From: Methylosinus sp. Sm6
Lineage (GTDB): Bacteria; Pseudomonadota; Alphaproteobacteria; Rhizobiales; Beijerinckiaceae
Length of the DNA stretch: 64,000 nucleotides
Assembly (NCBI RefSeq): GCF_019802345.1
Contig: NZ_JAINDZ010000016.1
Coordinates: forward strand, 51,173 to 115,172
Reading direction: 5' to 3'
Shown: positions 17,962 to 26,144 of the stretch, piece after piece
Layout of the letters: each line of letters opens with the position of its first letter
Position numbering within the stretch: the first letter of the stretch is position 1
The notes under the pieces: generated by a model
Databases searched by the model: none
What the model saw: only the letters and a program-made list of their open reading frames with translations
Told to the model about the DNA's origin: nothing
Translations under genes and position numbers: made by a program

Positions 17962-18016
17962 ACGCATTCCCCCATTGTATGCCCCCCTCGCGCCCGGGCG
18001 AGGGAGAGGCCGATCG

Positions 18017-20299
18017 TCACCACTCGAAGCGCAGCGAGCCGATCGCCGTGAACGGCGGAGCCGGAATCGCCGACAAGGGCGGATTGTAGTAATTGAACAA
18101 ATTGTCGACGCTCGCGTAATAGCGCGTGTTCGTGATATTGCGCAGATTGATCTGCGCCGTCACCTTGTGGCCCTCATAGAGGGTCGTATAGCTCGCGAAA
18201 GCGTCGAGCCGCGCCCAGCCGGGAATGAGGAAAGTGTTCTGCTTGTCGCCCCAGGCGTGAGTGGCTGCGGTGACGCCGCCGCCGACGCGCAGGCCGAGGC
18301 CGCCCTCGCCGAAATCATAGGTGAGGAAAATCTTGCCCGAATGGCGCGGGGCATTGTCGAGATGATTGAGATAGAGGCCGCTCGTGCCGGCGTAGCCGAA
18401 CGGGTCGAGCGGATTTTTGGGCGCGTCGGCGATCACCTTGGCGTCGAGATAGGCATAATTGGCGATGACGGTCCAGCGATCCGAGACGCGGCCGACCACG
18501 TCGAGCTCGACGCCGCGGCTCCTCTGCAAGCCCGCGAGCTTCTGCGCCGTCGGGTCGGGAGACGAATAGTCGCGCGTCGGAATGCCGGATCGGGTGATCT
18601 GGAACAAGGCGAGCGTCGCGGTCAATCCGTCCAGCGGCTCCGCCTTGGCGCCGACCTCCCATTGATAGCCGCGCTGCGGCCCGAGATTGGCGCCATTGAC
18701 GTCGAAGCCGTTGTTGGCGCCGAAGGATTGCGAATAGCTGCCATAGACGCTCGCCTGCGGCAGCACATCATAAACGAGGCCGGCGCGCGGGCTCCACGCC
18801 GTATCGACGCGCGTCGTCGCCCGGTAGCGCGCGGCGGTCGCGGCCGCCACGGAGGCGCTGTAATCGCCGCCGAAGGAGTCGACTGCGCCGCGCGTCACTT
18901 CGGCCACGTCATAGCGGGCGCCGAGCAGCAGATGCGCCTTGTCGTCGAGGAATTTGACATGGTCCTGGACGTAGAAGCCCTTTTGCTGGCGAAGCTCCGA
19001 CGAATGCCCCTTGTAGCCAACGCCGACTTTCGCCGCCCAATAGGTCGCGGGCGAAATTCCATAGACGGGATTGTAGATGTCGATCGACGGCGCCGAGCCG
19101 CTATCACCGAAAAAGTAATCATATTGGCCGTTGAAATAGTCGAGGCCCATCAGGAAATCATGCTTCGCCTCGAAAGTCGCGAATTTTCCTTCGAGGTCGA
19201 GGTTGGTCGAGATCGTGCGCCCCGAGAGCCACTGATATTCGCCGATGCGCGGCAAGGTGCGCATGTCGGAATTGACGCAATAGGGGAATCCGCAGAACAT
19301 AGTGATCATCGTCTTCTCACTCGTCGGCGTCGCCGCATAGTGGAAGCGGTTGGTGAACTTCCAATTCTCATCGAGATTCTGCCGAAAGCGATAGCCGATG
19401 TTGAAGCTCTCGATGTGGTCGCGGGGATCGTTCGGCTCCTGGAAGGAGCGGGAAAGGGGCAGATTGGCCGGCGCCGACCCGATCGTCGGCATGCCGATGT
19501 CGCTCTGCGCCCTCTGGCCGAGGTACTGGGCGTCAAAGGTGAAATCCGTCCATTCCGTGGGACGGTAGCTGATGACGGGCGCGATCAGCACGCGCTCGCC
19601 GCCCTGAAACTGGCGGAACGATCCATTGTTCTGATAGGCGCCCGACACGCGATAGGCGAGCCCCGGGACCGCATCGACCGGCGTCGAGACATCCCATGTC
19701 GTGCGATAATGATCATAGGAGCCGATCTGCTGCTCCACGACGAAGCGCGGCTGCGCCAGCGGCTCCTTGGTGATGATGTTGATGAGGCCGCCCGGCTCGC
19801 CGCGTCCGAACAGAACCGAGGCCGGCCCCTTCAGCACCTCGATCCGCTCGATATTCGCGGTGTCGAAGCCGCTCGGATTGGATTCGCCGCCCGGAATGGC
19901 GAGATTGTTGCGGTAGATATAGATGCTCTGAAAGCCTCGGATCTTGAAGTTGTGGCCCTCGAGCTCGTTGTTGTTCGAGCGCACGCCGGGAACATTCTCC
20001 AGCGCATCGGTCAGATTGGTGATCGCCTGATCGACAATGACCTGCTTCGGCACGACATTCACCGAGACCGGGGTCTCGCGAATGGGCGTGTCGGTCTTGG
20101 TGGCCGTGCCCGCATCCCGGGCCACATAGCCCTCCTGCGGCGTCTTCGGCTCGCCGCGAAAGCGCGACTGGGACGCCGGCGCGCTGCTGGCGGCGCCGAT
20201 GTCGATCGTCGGCAGGGCTTCCTGCGCCGCGCCCAGGGACGGAACGAGCAGGGTCATAGCGCAGGCGCCGCGCAGGAGGAGAGATCGTTGCATGGTCAT
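18017..20299 (-). CDS. TonB-dependent siderophore-type outer-membrane receptor
   Basis: Outer-membrane receptor (760 aa) for ferric-siderophore-like substrates. Start ATG 20299 (MTMQRSLLLRG...) gives a signal peptide ending near SLGAAQ; the upstream open frame is a shadow. A TonB box-like LPTIDIG follows. The plug domain includes ETPVSVNVVPKQVI, the GFQSIYIYRNN strand, IERIEVLKGPASVLFGRGEPGG and NIITKEPL, then a 22-strand barrel ending in the aromatic ...GSLRFEW. The VLKGPASVLFGRGEPGG signature is typical of FhuA/FoxA/FpvA-like receptors. It follows a small DUF2946-like gene on the same strand and diverges from a two-component system. The ligand is unknown. Confidence 0.9.
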   Translation of the reverse strand: MTMQRSLLLRGACAMTLLVPSLGAAQEALPTIDIGAASSAPASQSRFRGEPKTPQEGYVARDAGTATKTDTPIRETPVSVNVVPKQVIVDQAITNLTDALENVPGVRSNNNELEGHNFKIRGFQSIYIYRNNLAIPGGESNPSGFDTANIERIEVLKGPASVLFGRGEPGGLINIITKEPLAQPRFVVEQQIGSYDHYRTTWDVSTPVDAVPGLAYRVSGAYQNNGSFRQFQGGERVLIAPVISYRPTEWTDFTFDAQYLGQRAQSDIGMPTIGSAPANLPLSRSFQEPNDPRDHIESFNIGYRFRQNLDENWKFTNRFHYAATPTSEKTMITMFCGFPYCVNSDMRTLPRIGEYQWLSGRTISTNLDLEGKFATFEAKHDFLMGLDYFNGQYDYFFGDSGSAPSIDIYNPVYGISPATYWAAKVGVGYKGHSSELRQQKGFYVQDHVKFLDDKAHLLLGARYDVAEVTRGAVDSFGGDYSASVAAATAARYRATTRVDTAWSPRAGLVYDVLPQASVYGSYSQSFGANNGFDVNGANLGPQRGYQWEVGAKAEPLDGLTATLALFQITRSGIPTRDYSSPDPTAQKLAGLQRSRGVELDVVGRVSDRWTVIANYAYLDAKVIADAPKNPLDPFGYAGTSGLYLNHLDNAPRHSGKIFLTYDFGEGGLGLRVGGGVTAATHAWGDKQNTFLIPGWARLDAFASYTTLYEGHKVTAQINLRNITNTRYYASVDNLFNYYNPPLSAIPAPPFTAIGSLRFEW

Positions 20300-20379
20300 G
20301 CTCCCGAGCGCCCGCTTCGAGCGCCCATAGAATCCGAGTTTTTTTGGGAAGTGATGGTCGGCCGCGCCGGCCCGGCGGC

Positions 20380-20798
20380 TCAGACGCGGACCGGCGGCGC
20401 GCGCGAGGACCAGGCGCTCGCCCATCCGGCGAGTGAAAATGACCGACGCTGGGGGATCGGCGCGCGACGCCTGCCCGCCGCGGCGGGAGGAGGAAAGCGT
20501 CGCGCCAAACGGGACTGCCGAGCGGCGCTGAACCGTCGCAGCCCGCCATACAGCAGAGCGCGCCCGCGAGGCAGGCGCTCCCGTGATCGCCGCGCGGCAA
20601 CGCTGCGTCATGCGGGGCGCAGTCGCCACCCGCGGAGGCGACGAGGCCTTGGGATGCGGTCCGCGCGCCGTGCGGCTGCGCGACAATCATGCTCGAGACG
20701 AGCAGCAGCAGCGCGACCGCTCCGGCGAGCGCCCCGGAGGCGCGTCGCCACAGCGGCGCGCTGGGCACGATCGTCGAAAGGCGTCGAAATGGCCGCAT
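20380..20798 (-). pseudogene. DUF2946-like small Cys-containing membrane protein, apparent single-base frameshift
   Basis: The first part starts at ATG 20798 with a membrane helix (ALAGAVALLLLVSSM) followed by CCMAGC. In that frame no stop occurs until deep inside the receptor gene. The third frame ends GWASAWSSRAPPVRV-stop at 20380, matching the end of the intact relative at 25097-25492 (GWASSWSSRAPPLA-stop). The start-to-stop distance is 419 bases, one short of 140 codons, so restoring one base between about 20470 and 20520 would give a 139-aa protein much like the 131-aa paralogue. It lies 80 bases before the TonB receptor. Real mutation, sequencing error or recoding cannot be told apart here. 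Confidence 0.7.
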
Positions 20799-20991
20799 CG
20801 CTCACTCTTTCAGGTTCGAGCGACACTAGCGAAAGCGCGGCGGCGAAGCCTGACAGCAATCTGTCGCGCGGCGACACGGCCCGGAATTCGGCGGCTCGTG
20901 TCTTTTCGGCAACAGCGCCGCAATGCTATGTCTACGTTTCCTCGATGAACGCTGCGCGAGCGGCGCTCCCGAGGAAACCAAGAGCGGCGGC

Positions 20992-21669
20992 ATGCGAATA
21001 TTATTGGTCGAGGACGAGTTGGAGGCGGCGCGCCTGATCGCGTCGCTGATCGGCGCGGCAGGATTTCTGGTCGATCGCGCGTCGTCGATCGCCGCCACGC
21101 GCGCGGCGGTGGCGCGGACCGCTTATGACCTCGTGCTGCTCGATCGCCGCCTGCCGGACGGCGACGGCCTCTCCGCTTTGACGCATGTGCGCGCGGCGCA
21201 GCCCGGCGTGCGCGTGATGATGCTCACCGCGATGGACAGTCTCGACGACAAGGTCTCGGGCCTCGACGACGGCGCCGACGATTATGTCACGAAGCCGTTT
21301 CAGGGCGAGGAGCTGGTCGCGAGGATAAGAGCGTGCCTGCGCCGCGCCGGCGGCCCGCGGCTGGCGCCGATCCGAGTCGGCGCCCTCTCCTTCGATCCGG
21401 CGACGCGCGAGGTGACGATCGAGGGCAAGACCGTCGCCTTGCATCGCCGCGAGCTCGATCTGCTCGAGGCCCTCGCGCGACGCGCCAGCCGCGTCGCGCC
21501 GCGCGAGATATTGTTCGAGGAGGTCTTCGCAAAGCGCTTCGACGTTCAGGACAATGCCCTCGACACGGCGGTGTCGCGCCTTCGCCGCCGCCTCGAGACG
21601 CTCGGCGCCGGCGTGAGCGTGCATACGTTGCGCGGCGTCGGCTATATGCTCACGGAGCAAGCGGATTGA
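20992..21669 (+). CDS. OmpR-family response regulator
   Basis: DNA-binding regulator (225 aa). The receiver has the acidic pocket (LLVEDE), phospho-acceptor Asp51 (LVLLDRRLPDGDG), T82 (MLTAMD) and K (YVTKPFQ). The C-terminal winged helix has the typical LHRRELDLLEALARR and VSRLRRRLE...VHTLRGVGYML. ATG 20992 was chosen because MRILLVEDE is the usual N-terminus. The gene overlaps the kinase start by four bases (TTGA) and diverges from the DUF2946/TonB-receptor genes, the likely targets of the pair, with 193 bases between starts. Confidence 0.92.
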   Translation: MRILLVEDELEAARLIASLIGAAGFLVDRASSIAATRAAVARTAYDLVLLDRRLPDGDGLSALTHVRAAQPGVRVMMLTAMDSLDDKVSGLDDGADDYVTKPFQGEELVARIRACLRRAGGPRLAPIRVGALSFDPATREVTIEGKTVALHRRELDLLEALARRASRVAPREILFEEVFAKRFDVQDNALDTAVSRLRRRLETLGAGVSVHTLRGVGYMLTEQAD

Positions 21670-23072
21670 CGCGCGGATCGCTGGCGGCGCGCACGATCGT
21701 CTTGCTCTGCGTCGCGCAGCTCGTCGCATTCGCTATCGCTTGGCTCGTCAGCCTCGGCATCGGCCTCGGCGGAGCCGGCAGCCCGAACGGATTTCTCGCC
21801 TCCACCGCCGAGCTCGCGGCGACCCGCGCACGAAATCAGGTCCTCGCATCGCTGACCGTGAATCGGGACGGAGAGGTTCGCATCGAGCCCACATCCGATC
21901 TGCGCGAGGAGATGAGGCGCACGCCGGGCATGCGCTTCGCCGCCGTCCATACGAATAGTCGCAGCCCGGTTCCCGGATCGTCGCCGGAGCTGGCGGCGAT
22001 GATCCAGCCGCTGATCGCGCTCGACCCGACTCATGTGCATTTTCTCGGCCCCGGCGACCAAAGGGGCCTGCGCACCGGCATGCTGGAGCCGCAATGGACG
22101 AGATTCGGCCGAATGCATATCGCGATCAGCGGGACCGCGTTCCAATGGAGCGACCTTTGGGATGAAGGTCTCGAAAGTTTGCGCTGGACCTATCCCTATC
22201 TCGTGACAGCGATGGTGATGAGCGTCGTCGCCGCGTGGCTCGCCGTCCGCTGGGGCCTCGCGCCTCTGCGCGCCGTCGCCGCCGAGGCGGCGGGCATCGA
22301 CATGGACAGCCTGCATCAGCGCCTCTCCCTCGACGGCGTCTCCGCCGAGATCGAGCCGCTCGTGGCCGCCGTGAATGGCGCGCTGGAGCGGCTCGACGCC
22401 GGCGTCGCGCGGCAGCGCCGCTTCACCGCCAACGCCGCCCATGAGCTGCGCACGCCGGTCACCATTCTCGGCGCGCGGCTCGACGCCCCCGAGGAGCCGA
22501 GCTTCAAGACCGATCTGCGCCGCGACCATCGCCGCATCCGCAACATCGTCGAGCAGCTGCTCGCCACGGCGCGGCTCGGCGAACGGCAGGCGCGGCTCGC
22601 CGAGCCCGTCGACCTCTGCGCGCTCGCCCGCGCGATGATTGCCGACGCTGCTTTGCTCGCGGTGCGCTCGCGCCGCCGGATCGCCCTCGACGCGCCCGAC
22701 GCGCCGGTGCTCGTGCGCGGCAATCGCGGCGCGCTCGAATCCGTCGTCGCCAATCTCGTGGATAACGCCCTGCGCGCCGAGCCGGAGGGCGGCGCCGTGC
22801 TCGTGCGCGTCGGCGCGGACAAGACGCTGGCTGTCGTCGATCACGGCTGCGGCGTGGCGTCGGGCGACCGCGAGGCGCTGTTCGAGCCGTTCTGGCGCAA
22901 GAGCGAGGCGACGCCGGGGACGGGCCTCGGCCTCGCCATCGCCAAGGAGGTCATGGACAGCCACGACGGGCGCATCGCGGTCACGGACACGCCGGGTGGC
23001 GGAGCGACCTTCACCATCGCCTTTCCCGGGCCGCCCGCATCCTCGAAATCGAGGCAGCGCGAGCGAGCCTGA
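21666..23072 (+). CDS. Membrane sensor histidine kinase, QseC/PmrB-like
   Basis: Kinase (468 aa) partner of the preceding regulator. The TTG start at 21666 overlaps the regulator stop (TTGA); no ATG fits and the N-terminus then begins directly with a membrane helix (VLLCVAQLVAFAIAWLVSLG). A periplasmic domain (about 30-170) follows, then a second helix (about 178-197), H-box FTANAAHELRTPV, and an HATPase domain (NLVDNALRAEP, DHGCGV, FEPFWR, GTGLGLAIAKEV). The signal is probably a metal or envelope cue given the neighbouring receptor genes; this is inference. Confidence 0.9.
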   Translation: MTRGSLAARTIVLLCVAQLVAFAIAWLVSLGIGLGGAGSPNGFLASTAELAATRARNQVLASLTVNRDGEVRIEPTSDLREEMRRTPGMRFAAVHTNSRSPVPGSSPELAAMIQPLIALDPTHVHFLGPGDQRGLRTGMLEPQWTRFGRMHIAISGTAFQWSDLWDEGLESLRWTYPYLVTAMVMSVVAAWLAVRWGLAPLRAVAAEAAGIDMDSLHQRLSLDGVSAEIEPLVAAVNGALERLDAGVARQRRFTANAAHELRTPVTILGARLDAPEEPSFKTDLRRDHRRIRNIVEQLLATARLGERQARLAEPVDLCALARAMIADAALLAVRSRRRIALDAPDAPVLVRGNRGALESVVANLVDNALRAEPEGGAVLVRVGADKTLAVVDHGCGVASGDREALFEPFWRKSEATPGTGLGLAIAKEVMDSHDGRIAVTDTPGGGATFTIAFPGPPASSKSRQRERA

Positions 23073-23123
23073 GGGCTCGCGGTCCGAGCGCGGGTCTGGA
23101 CCGCGAGGCGTCTCGCTCGCGGC

Positions 23124-23480
23124 TCAGCGGATCTGGAGGCTCTGCTCGATCGACGTCAGCTTCTCCGGCAGGCCGGCCACTGTATCGGCGAGAGCTGTGG
23201 CGAGCAGGCTCTCGGCGACGTCATGCTTGTATTCGTCGAGCAGATTGTCGAGCGCGACATAGGAATCGTCGATGATCGGCCGCGCCATCGCAGACGCCGC
23301 CTGCGTCGAGACATTGCGCGCAATGAAGTCGAAACGCGCCTTGGTCGGCTCGGGCAACATGGAGAGAACGGCGCGCTCATAGGCGCCGTCGAACATGTCG
23401 CGCAAGGAAAGAAGAGCCCGTGTCAGGCGATAGAGCTCGATGACTTCGAGACTGGCGGAACTCGGCAATAATTTTTCCAT
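23124..23480 (-). CDS. Conserved-looking hypothetical cytoplasmic protein
   Basis: Protein of 118 aa, start chosen at ATG 23480 (MEKLLPSSASLEVIEL), where an AAGAGA-like ribosome site lies upstream; an earlier ATG at 23510 is less convincing. It is predicted all-helical, without signal peptide or membrane helix. Charged helices such as RLTRALLSLRDMFDGAYER and LDNLLDEYKHDVAESLL suggest a four-helix bundle. It converges with the kinase gene and diverges from marC. No family recognised. Confidence 0.6.
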   Translation of the reverse strand: MEKLLPSSASLEVIELYRLTRALLSLRDMFDGAYERAVLSMLPEPTKARFDFIARNVSTQAASAMARPIIDDSYVALDNLLDEYKHDVAESLLATALADTVAGLPEKLTSIEQSLQIR

Positions 23481-23690
23481 CTGGCAATCTCTTTTCGTCA
23501 CTCGGGACAAGTGGCGCGACTTGACCGCGACGGCCTGCGGTTGTCAAGGGCTTGCTCCACTCGCGGTTACTCGACCTTTGCGCGCCTGCGACCCTGCCCC
23601 CGCCGCTCGGCGGCGCGCCTTTCGCCTCGATGGCGCCGCCCCGCCGGGCGCCCTATCTGCCGCCTCGCCGCCCTTGCTCCGGAGGCCGGA

Positions 23691-24317
23691 TTGGACACGG
23701 ATTATCTCGTTTCGGCCTTCGTCACCCTGCTAGTCGTCATCGAGCCGCTCGGTCTCGCGCCGGTGTTCGTCTCCGCGACGTCGGGACTCGACGCGGCGAC
23801 GCAGAGGACCGTCGCCTTTCGCGCCTGCGTCTATGCGCTCGCCATTCTGGCCGGCGCGGCGCTGATCGGACAGAGGCTGCTCGGCGCGATGGGCATCTCC
23901 CTGCCGGCCTTTCGCATCGCCGGCGGCTTCCTCTTGTTCTCGATCGGCTCGGAAATGGTGCTCGGCGTCCGGCTGCAGCGCGACTCCAAAGCCGCCGAGC
24001 AGGCGCTCGCGGAGCATGTGCATCATATCGCCGCCTATCCGCTCGCCATTCCGCTGATGGCCGGGCCGGGCGCGATCACCGCCGCCATCCTGCTCGCCGG
24101 CGACGCCCATGGCAATGTGGCGATGCTGGCGACGCTGATCGCCGTCATCGCCGCCATTGTGGCGATCTGCTTCGTGTTCTGCCTGGTCGCCGGCCGGGTG
24201 GCGCAATTCTTCGGCACGGCGGCCAATCTCGTGCTGTCGCGGCTGCTCGGGGTGCTGCTCGCCGCGCTCGCGGTGCAATTCGTGGCCGACGGCGCCGGCG
24301 CCCTGCTGGGCAAATAA
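23691..24317 (+). CDS. MarC family integral membrane protein
   Basis: Six-helix membrane protein of the MarC/NAAT family (208 aa); the function is still poorly defined for the family. Typical features: an N-terminal FVTLLVVIEPLGLAPVF, the central FRIAGGFLLFSIGSEMVLG, and IAAYPLAIPLMAGPGAIT. The TTG start at 23691 is preceded by GGAGG five bases upstream and gives the expected N-terminus; the open frame further upstream is GC-rich shadow sequence. It ends at a hairpin shared with the convergent hsp20 gene. Confidence 0.88.
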   Translation: MDTDYLVSAFVTLLVVIEPLGLAPVFVSATSGLDAATQRTVAFRACVYALAILAGAALIGQRLLGAMGISLPAFRIAGGFLLFSIGSEMVLGVRLQRDSKAAEQALAEHVHHIAAYPLAIPLMAGPGAITAAILLAGDAHGNVAMLATLIAVIAAIVAICFVFCLVAGRVAQFFGTAANLVLSRLLGVLLAALAVQFVADGAGALLGK

Positions 24318-24322
24318 CCTGC

Positions 24323-24351
24323 GAAAAAGGCGTCCCGCATGCGGGACGCCT
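24323..24351 (-). terminator. Intrinsic terminator between marC and hsp20
   Basis: Perfect 24-base palindrome (24328-24351, AGGCGTCCCGCA/TGCGGGACGCCT). On the minus strand it is followed by a five-T run, so it fits as the hsp20 terminator; the stem may also stop marC transcription. Confidence 0.8.
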
Positions 24352-24378
24352 CGTTCATGCCATGAGGACGAAAGCCGG

Positions 24379-24843
24379 TCAGGCGGCTTTCGCTTCGACG
24401 GTCTGCGCCGGGGCGCCGCCGCCGATCTCGATGCGCCTCGGCTTCTGCGCCTCGGGAATTTGCCGCACGAGGTCGACATGCAGCAGGCCGTTGGCGAGGC
24501 TCGCCGCGGTCACGACCATATGGTCGGCGAGCTGGAAGCGCCGCTCGAAGGCCCGCGCGGCGATGCCCTGATGCAGGATCTCGCGCTTTACGCCCGTGAG
24601 CTCGCCATGCTCTTTCGAGCCCTTGATGGCGAGCGTGTTCTCGCGCGTCTCGATCGACAAATCCTCGCGCGCGAAGCCGGCCACCGCCAGCGTGACGCGA
24701 TAGTCGTTCTCGCCAGTGCGCTCGATATTATAAGGAGGATAGGCGGACGCCGCGTCCTGCGTTCCGACCTGATCCAACAGCGAGAAGAGGCGGTCGAAGC
24801 CGACGGTCGAGCGGTAGAGCGGCGAAAGATCGAAGTGACGCAT
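24379..24843 (-). CDS. Small heat-shock protein, Hsp20/IbpA family
   Basis: Holdase chaperone (154 aa) with an alpha-crystallin domain: YNIERTGENDYRVTLAVAGF, LAIKGSK, FERRFQLADHMVV, and ANGLLHVDLVRQIPE, ending in an IxI-like tail region (RRIEIGG). ATG 24843 (MRHFDLSPLYRSTVGFDRLF, the classic IbpA start) lies 8 bases after GGAGGA. An in-frame ATG at 24870 would place coding sequence inside the leader hairpin and is rejected. A ROSE-like RNA thermometer precedes the gene, suggesting heat-controlled translation. Confidence 0.93.
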   Translation of the reverse strand: MRHFDLSPLYRSTVGFDRLFSLLDQVGTQDAASAYPPYNIERTGENDYRVTLAVAGFAREDLSIETRENTLAIKGSKEHGELTGVKREILHQGIAARAFERRFQLADHMVVTAASLANGLLHVDLVRQIPEAQKPRRIEIGGGAPAQTVEAKAA

Positions 24844-24850
24844 GACATAG

Positions 24851-24867
24851 TCCTCCATGGGAAGCGA
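24851..24867 (-). promoter_or_regulatory. ROSE-like RNA thermometer hairpin (hsp20 leader)
   Basis: Reading the minus strand, UCGCUUC-CCAU-GGAGGA folds so that the UCGCU part pairs with the Shine-Dalgarno AGGA (U-A, C-G, a bulged G, C-G, U-A), the arrangement that defines the last hairpin of rhizobial ROSE elements. It ends 7 bases before the hsp20 start codon. The upstream hairpins of a full ROSE element were not modelled; they would lie at about 24868-24950. Confidence 0.65.
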
Positions 24868-25096
24868 CATGTTTGGCGCGATAGGGATCTCGACCCCCGT
24901 TCGCGCCGGGGATCAGCGCGTCCATTGCGGCCCGCGCTGATCCCGATGTGGGAGGCCTCCCTCCGCGGCGCAAGAGCGGCGAGAGGGTAAGAAAGGCAAA
25001 ATCTCGGGTGTCGCATTTTTGTGACGGCGCCCGGATTTTTGCCCCGACGCTACCGCGGGCGTTGACGGGCAAATCGGCCGGGGCCAAGGTTCGCTC

Positions 25097-25492
25097 ATGG
25101 CGGCGTCCCGATCAGGCGGATGGTTGTCCCGGCGCGCGCTGCTCGCGGCGCTCGGGCTGGCGTTGCTCGTCCTGCAAATGCTGGCCGCAAATCCAGCCGG
25201 CCGCCATGCGACCGGCCTTGCGGCAGGCGGCGCGACCGTCTCCGAGCTCTGCGAGCCGCATGCCGACGACCGGGCGCCGCCGCCTGCCCGCGAGGACCAT
25301 GCGCCTTGCTGCCTCTTGTGCGCCGCCGGTCGCGATGGGCCTCCCCTGCTGCCCGTCGGTCTCGAAGAAGACGAGGCGCAGCCTGCAGCTCCCCCCTCCT
25401 CCCGTCTCGCTTATCGCGGGGACGATGGATCGAACGGCCGCCCCATCGGCTGGGCGAGCTCCTGGTCGTCGCGCGCGCCGCCCCTCGCCTGA
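25097..25492 (+). CDS. DUF2946-like small Cys-containing membrane protein
   Basis: Protein of 131 aa with an N-terminal membrane helix (ALLAALGLALLVLQMLAA), a middle region with His and Cys residues (CEPHADD, EDHAPCCLLCAA) and a conserved end GWASSWSSRAPPLA. The Cys pairs resemble those of DUF2946 proteins that often sit next to metal or TonB-receptor genes. It is an intact relative of the frameshifted gene at 20380-20798. It precedes the sigma/FecR/TonB cassette by 74 bases and may be its first gene. A metal-related function is inference from motif and context only. Confidence 0.72.
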   Translation: MAASRSGGWLSRRALLAALGLALLVLQMLAANPAGRHATGLAAGGATVSELCEPHADDRAPPPAREDHAPCCLLCAAGRDGPPLLPVGLEEDEAQPAAPPSSRLAYRGDDGSNGRPIGWASSWSSRAPPLA

Positions 25493-25566
25493 CGCCGCGC
25501 CTCGCGCGAACGATCACCATGAGGAGTCCGGGCGCGAAGCCCGGCGGACGCCGACGGATGTCGCCC

Positions 25567-26067
25567 ATGTCCGACAGCAAGTTCAATTCGATCCGCGAGC
25601 TGTTCGCGCGCTCGCAGCGCGACTTGCTGCGGCTGCTCGCGCGCCGTGTCGGCCATGATGACGCGCCCGATCTGCTGCAGGAGACGTTTTTGCGCGTGAT
25701 GCATCGCCAAATGCCGGAGACGGTCGTCGATCCGGGCGCCTATCTCCGCCGCACGGCGGTCAATCTGGCGATGGATTTTTCCCGCCGCCGGCGGCTGGAG
25801 ACGAAGCTGTTCGTCCCCGAGGATGCGGCGCCCGAAACGCCGTCGCAGGACTCCTCTGTAGAGCAATCGCTCGAGGCCGGCAGGCGCGCGGATCTGCTCC
25901 GGCGAGCGATCGCGTCGCTGCCGCCCAAATGCCGGGAGGTCTTCGTCATGCGCATGCACGACGAGCTGCCGCAGGACGAGATCGCGCGCCGCCTCGGCAT
26001 ATCGCGCAATATGGTCGACCGGCATCTGCGCATCGCCATTCGGCGCTGTCGTCAGGCCGTGAGCTGA
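25567..26067 (+). CDS. ECF RNA polymerase sigma factor, FecI-like
   Basis: Sigma factor (166 aa from ATG 25567). Region 2: LFARSQRDLLRLLARRVGHDDAPDLLQETFLRVM, followed by DPGAYLRRTAVNLAMDF; region 4: LPPKCREVFVMRMHDELPQDEIARRLGISRNMVDRHL. ATGs at 25519 and 25558 are also in frame, and no strong ribosome site separates them. The gene is followed by a FecR-like anti-sigma factor and an STN-containing TonB receptor, the standard cell-surface signalling order, so it probably drives transcription of the receptor gene. Confidence 0.9.
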   Translation: MSDSKFNSIRELFARSQRDLLRLLARRVGHDDAPDLLQETFLRVMHRQMPETVVDPGAYLRRTAVNLAMDFSRRRRLETKLFVPEDAAPETPSQDSSVEQSLEAGRRADLLRRAIASLPPKCREVFVMRMHDELPQDEIARRLGISRNMVDRHLRIAIRRCRQAVS

Positions 26068-26144
26068 TTTTTTTCGCGGGGCGCATCCCCGACGGCGATG
26101 CTCGATCGTCTGATAAAGTGACGGGCGTAGCGACGAACGGCCGA

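Noticed and set aside
17975..21037. 1020-codon plus-strand frame opposite the siderophore receptor
   Set aside because: Antisense shadow; Arg/Ala/Gly-rich with no domain, while the minus strand encodes a complete TonB receptor.
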